Shown here in pieces: positions 36,718 through 39,046 of a DNA stretch of 39,046 nucleotides. How positions within the stretch are numbered: position 1 is the stretch's first letter; every line of letters starts with the position of its first letter. A program made the translations under genes and the position numbers. This DNA comes from a virus: positions 1 to 39,046 of IMG/VR virus record IMGVR_UViG_3300023179_000246, one strand, 5' to 3'. The notes under the pieces were generated by a model that saw nothing but the letters and a program-made list of their open reading frames with translations, was not told the DNA's origin and made no database searches.

Positions 36718-37121
36718 TGCGTGTAATTTATCCGTCGACAAACCCAAAAGTAGGTGACTTAAACGACTTGCGGACGATGGCGATTGCATTGCGAGCTGTG
36801 TTGGATGGGAATATTATATTTCAAAGCCTTTTTAGGGTAGGAATCAAATCAATTACAAGTATAGACAGCCCGTATTCTTTAACGGGCATTTCGACGTTGC
36901 TGTGTAATGCTTCTGGTGGTGCCATTACGGTAAACTTGCCGCCCGCTGTGGATTATCGGGGGGTTATTTTTACGGTGAAGAAAACAGATAGCAGCGCAAA
37001 TACGGTGACGCTTGACGGAAATGGGGCAGAAACAATAGATGGAACCGCGACTAAGTCAATTAGTAGCGCGTATGGAAGCATAAGAGTGATAAGCGATGGA
37101 ACAGCATGGTTTACAATATAG
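36717..37121 (+). CDS. Small beta-helical virion protein
   Basis: The product has the common phage segment VNLPPAVDYRGVIFTVKKTD, then SSANTVTLDGNGAETIDGTA and a final SDGTAWFTI, typical of tail fibre-like or minor virion proteins. It overlaps the hub gene stop by one base (TAATG). Function in fibre attachment or surface decoration is inferred. Confidence 0.75.
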   Translation: MRVIYPSTNPKVGDLNDLRTMAIALRAVLDGNIIFQSLFRVGIKSITSIDSPYSLTGISTLLCNASGGAITVNLPPAVDYRGVIFTVKKTDSSANTVTLDGNGAETIDGTATKSISSAYGSIRVISDGTAWFTI

Positions 37122-37524
37122 CGTAGAGGCAGTGCTGCCAAAAGACATAGAGCTGCGGTGGGGTGAGCTTGCGCCGCTGTTACAGAAATGGCTGAATAGC
37201 GCCTTTGGTGAGTATATACTTACTGACATTAGGCGATTGCTTGAAGCTGGCGATTTCCATGCGTGGCTTGTTAGAGGTAACGGCAAGGCGGTAGGCGTAT
37301 GTGTTACGGCAATTACTGAATTTCCGCAAAAAAAGATTTTACAGATTGTGGGAGTAGCCGGAGACAAGTTAGATGAATGGCTAGAGTTATTGGCTGAAAT
37401 AGAGGATTGGGCAAAATTAAATGGTTGTGTTCGGATTACAGGGTGTGGAAGAATAGGGTGGGAAAGGGTGCTTGCAAAGCGGGGGTTTTATCGGCAATAT
37501 AGCGTTATAGGAAAGGATTTGTAG
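37096..37524 (+). CDS. GNAT-like acetyltransferase-type protein
   Basis: The 142-residue product carries the GNAT-like segment GNGKAVGVCVTAITEFPQ, then KKILQIVGVAGDKLDEWLEL and KLNGCVRITGCGRIGWERVL, ending AKRGFYRQYSV. Such genes are frequent in podovirus tail regions, with no settled role. It overlaps the previous gene by 26 bases in another frame. Confidence 0.75.
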   Translation: MEQHGLQYSVEAVLPKDIELRWGELAPLLQKWLNSAFGEYILTDIRRLLEAGDFHAWLVRGNGKAVGVCVTAITEFPQKKILQIVGVAGDKLDEWLELLAEIEDWAKLNGCVRITGCGRIGWERVLAKRGFYRQYSVIGKDL

Positions 37525-37525
37525 C

Positions 37526-38359
37526 GTGGGTGGATTATTTGGAGGAAGACCGCAAACACAAACGTCTAGCTCGTCAACCCAGCCGCAGCTTCCTGCTTAT
37601 TTGCAGCCGTATATGACGGATGCAGCAGAAGCAGCAAAGGGATTTTATAAAAGCGGTTCTCTTACACCTGCTTATTATCCGGGTAGCACAGTTGCGCCGC
37701 AAAGCATGCAGACAAGAGCGGGTATTATGGGAACGACAGCAAGAGCGATGATGGGTAGCCCATTATTGCCCGCAGCACAACAGCAGTCGCTGAATACTAT
37801 TTCAGGTAACTATCTTTATGCTGGCAGTAATCCCTATTTGCAAAGCGCAATGAACGCCGCAAATCGCGGAACGGTGCAACAGTTTGGCGAGAGTGTGTTG
37901 CCGGGATTAAATGCTTCTTTTGCTCGCGCGGGCCGTTCAAGTTCTGGTGCTTACGGTAACACCGTGGGCCGAGTAGCGGAGGGGTTATCGCGGACGCTTG
38001 CGGACAATAATGCGCGGATGGCTGGAAACAACTACACAGCAGAACGGGGAAATCAAATGACCGCGATTGCTGGTGCCCCACAGCTTGCACAGGCGGATTA
38101 TGTAGATGCCGAAAAACTTATGGGTGTCGGCGCATTGCAAGATGAATATAATCAGAACCTAACTGACGCAGACGTGTCGAGGTATAACTATAATGCTAAC
38201 TTGAATCAGCTTGGTTTGCAAAATTATATAGGCTTGCTGAATGGCACTGCTGGCTCGGTTGGTAACGGTGGCACTTCCACTAGCACTCAATACGGGAATC
38301 AGACAAGAACCCAGAGCACGTTAATGACCCTTGGTCGGTTGGCAATGTTGGGGATGTAG
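37526..38359 (+). CDS. Internal virion/tail protein (277 aa)
   Basis: The GTG at 37526 lies one base after the upstream stop. The product is rich in Gly, Gln, Asn and Ala (MGGLFGGRPQTQTSSSSTQP onward), with the segments NPYLQSAMNAANRGTVQQFG and FARAGRSSSGAYGNTVGRVA. This pattern is common in podovirus virion proteins encoded near the tail hub. An ejection role is possible. Confidence 0.7.
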   Translation: MGGLFGGRPQTQTSSSSTQPQLPAYLQPYMTDAAEAAKGFYKSGSLTPAYYPGSTVAPQSMQTRAGIMGTTARAMMGSPLLPAAQQQSLNTISGNYLYAGSNPYLQSAMNAANRGTVQQFGESVLPGLNASFARAGRSSSGAYGNTVGRVAEGLSRTLADNNARMAGNNYTAERGNQMTAIAGAPQLAQADYVDAEKLMGVGALQDEYNQNLTDADVSRYNYNANLNQLGLQNYIGLLNGTAGSVGNGGTSTSTQYGNQTRTQSTLMTLGRLAMLGM

Positions 38360-38367
38360 GGGGAAGT

Positions 38368-39046
38368 ATGGGCTTGTTGTCGTATCTTGGTGAAATGATT
38401 ACGGGCGGAAATAAACAATCGCCAATGGGCGGCTTGTTGGCGGGTGGGCAACAACCTCGTGGGTTGCTGGGAAGTATTGGGCCGACTCCATTTAACCCCG
38501 ATGGTGACATGGTTAGGGGGTTGGGCGGCGTAAATACTGGTTCGGCTATGCAGCAGCCTGCTCCGGCGGAGAATGATGGTTTTAAGCAGGCTTTGATGGC
38601 GCTGACTGATGCTGTTGGTAATTGGGGGAAGACACCACAGGAAATTGCACAGACGGAGCTTTTAAGGGCGCAAGCGGCTGCGCAACGCAATCAAATTGGG
38701 CCGTTTGGCGGTGATAGCTTTGATAACCAGTTAGTGCGGCAACGGGCGCGTGAATACATACAGGCAGGATATCCGCAGCAGGAAGCAATAAGCCGCGCCG
38801 CTAACGATGTGCTGGGGACGAAGCAGGATTATGTGGCTGACCCATCAAATCCGGGGGCACTGATCCCTGTGGGGCGGAAGGCGTTGCCGCCAATTAGCGG
38901 CCAGACGCAGGCAATGACACAGATGGTGCCAGTAGTAACGCAGTTGCCTCAAGGTGGGCAAGGGGCGGGCATGACGCTTAGAGGCCCTAACGGCGAGGCG
39001 GCTATGCCTACCAGCGGGGGGCCACTGTTGCCTCCGCCGTCGTAGG
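38368..39046 (+). CDS. N-terminal part of virion-associated protein (continues at position 1)
   Basis: The protein begins MGLLSYLGEMITGGNKQSPM and is Gly/Gln/Ala-rich. It runs off the right edge inside the terminal repeat and continues in frame at position ~22. The full protein is about 421 residues. The final three bases (AGG) do not match the left copy (CTA) and look like contig-end error. Confidence 0.8.
38949..39043. repeat. Terminal direct repeat, right copy
   Basis: This 95-base copy repeats the first 94 bases of the window, with one extra G. Collapsing both gives a unit of about 38,949 bases. Confidence 0.85.

Overview
The window is one almost complete genome of a temperate tailed phage of an alphaproteobacterium, about 38.95 kb, probably circular or circularly permuted. 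Its first ~94 bases recur at the end (38949-39043, one G different), and one reading frame runs across that join, so the ends cut an internal gene. The alphaproteobacterial host is inferred mainly from a GcrA-family regulator (19265-19729). The phage part is a podovirus-like virion module: HNH nuclease, small and large terminase, a P22/SU10-like portal, scaffold, a DUF5309-like capsid protein, adaptor, tail hub and a right-handed beta-helix tailspike. No tape-measure, tail tube or sheath gene was seen.

Layout. 26.2-39.0 kb and on through 0-5.5 kb (+): packaging, head, tail, ejection-type proteins and fibres. 5.6-7.7 kb (+): candidate lysis genes, a metallophosphoesterase and a holin-like protein. 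7.7-10.7 kb: a VirD4/TraG-type coupling protein (+) convergent with a MobA/MobL-type relaxase (-), with a hairpin-rich, oriT-like intergenic region upstream of the relaxase. 11.6-13.3 kb (+): helix-turn-helix protein, tyrosine integrase and an attP-like 40-nt tRNA-Gly(CCC) half that overlaps the integrase stop. 13.5-18.8 kb: about 15 small overlapping minus-strand genes, with an H-NS-like gene at each end. 18.9-20.5 kb (-): GcrA-like regulator and small genes, with two strong hairpins. 20.5-22.9 kb (+): replication initiator with internal iterons, DnaB-like helicase and VRR-NUC nuclease. 22.9-24.5 kb (-): Rad52-like annealing protein and an SSB-like protein. 24.6-26.0 kb (+): early genes that include an Hfq/LSm-like protein.

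How it may work together (inference). Two divergent promoters at 24477-24575 share an inverted repeat and drive recombination genes to the left and small early genes to the right. The replication operon has its own promoter and a pseudoknot-capable leader. A promoter near 26152 with upstream tandem 23-bp repeats could start late transcription. No CI-like repressor was recognised; two H-NS-like proteins, a GcrA-like protein and an Hfq-like protein suggest control through host regulatory networks. Most striking are the relaxase/coupling-protein pair without a type IV secretion channel, and four proteins in the virion gene clusters that start with Sec-type signal peptides.
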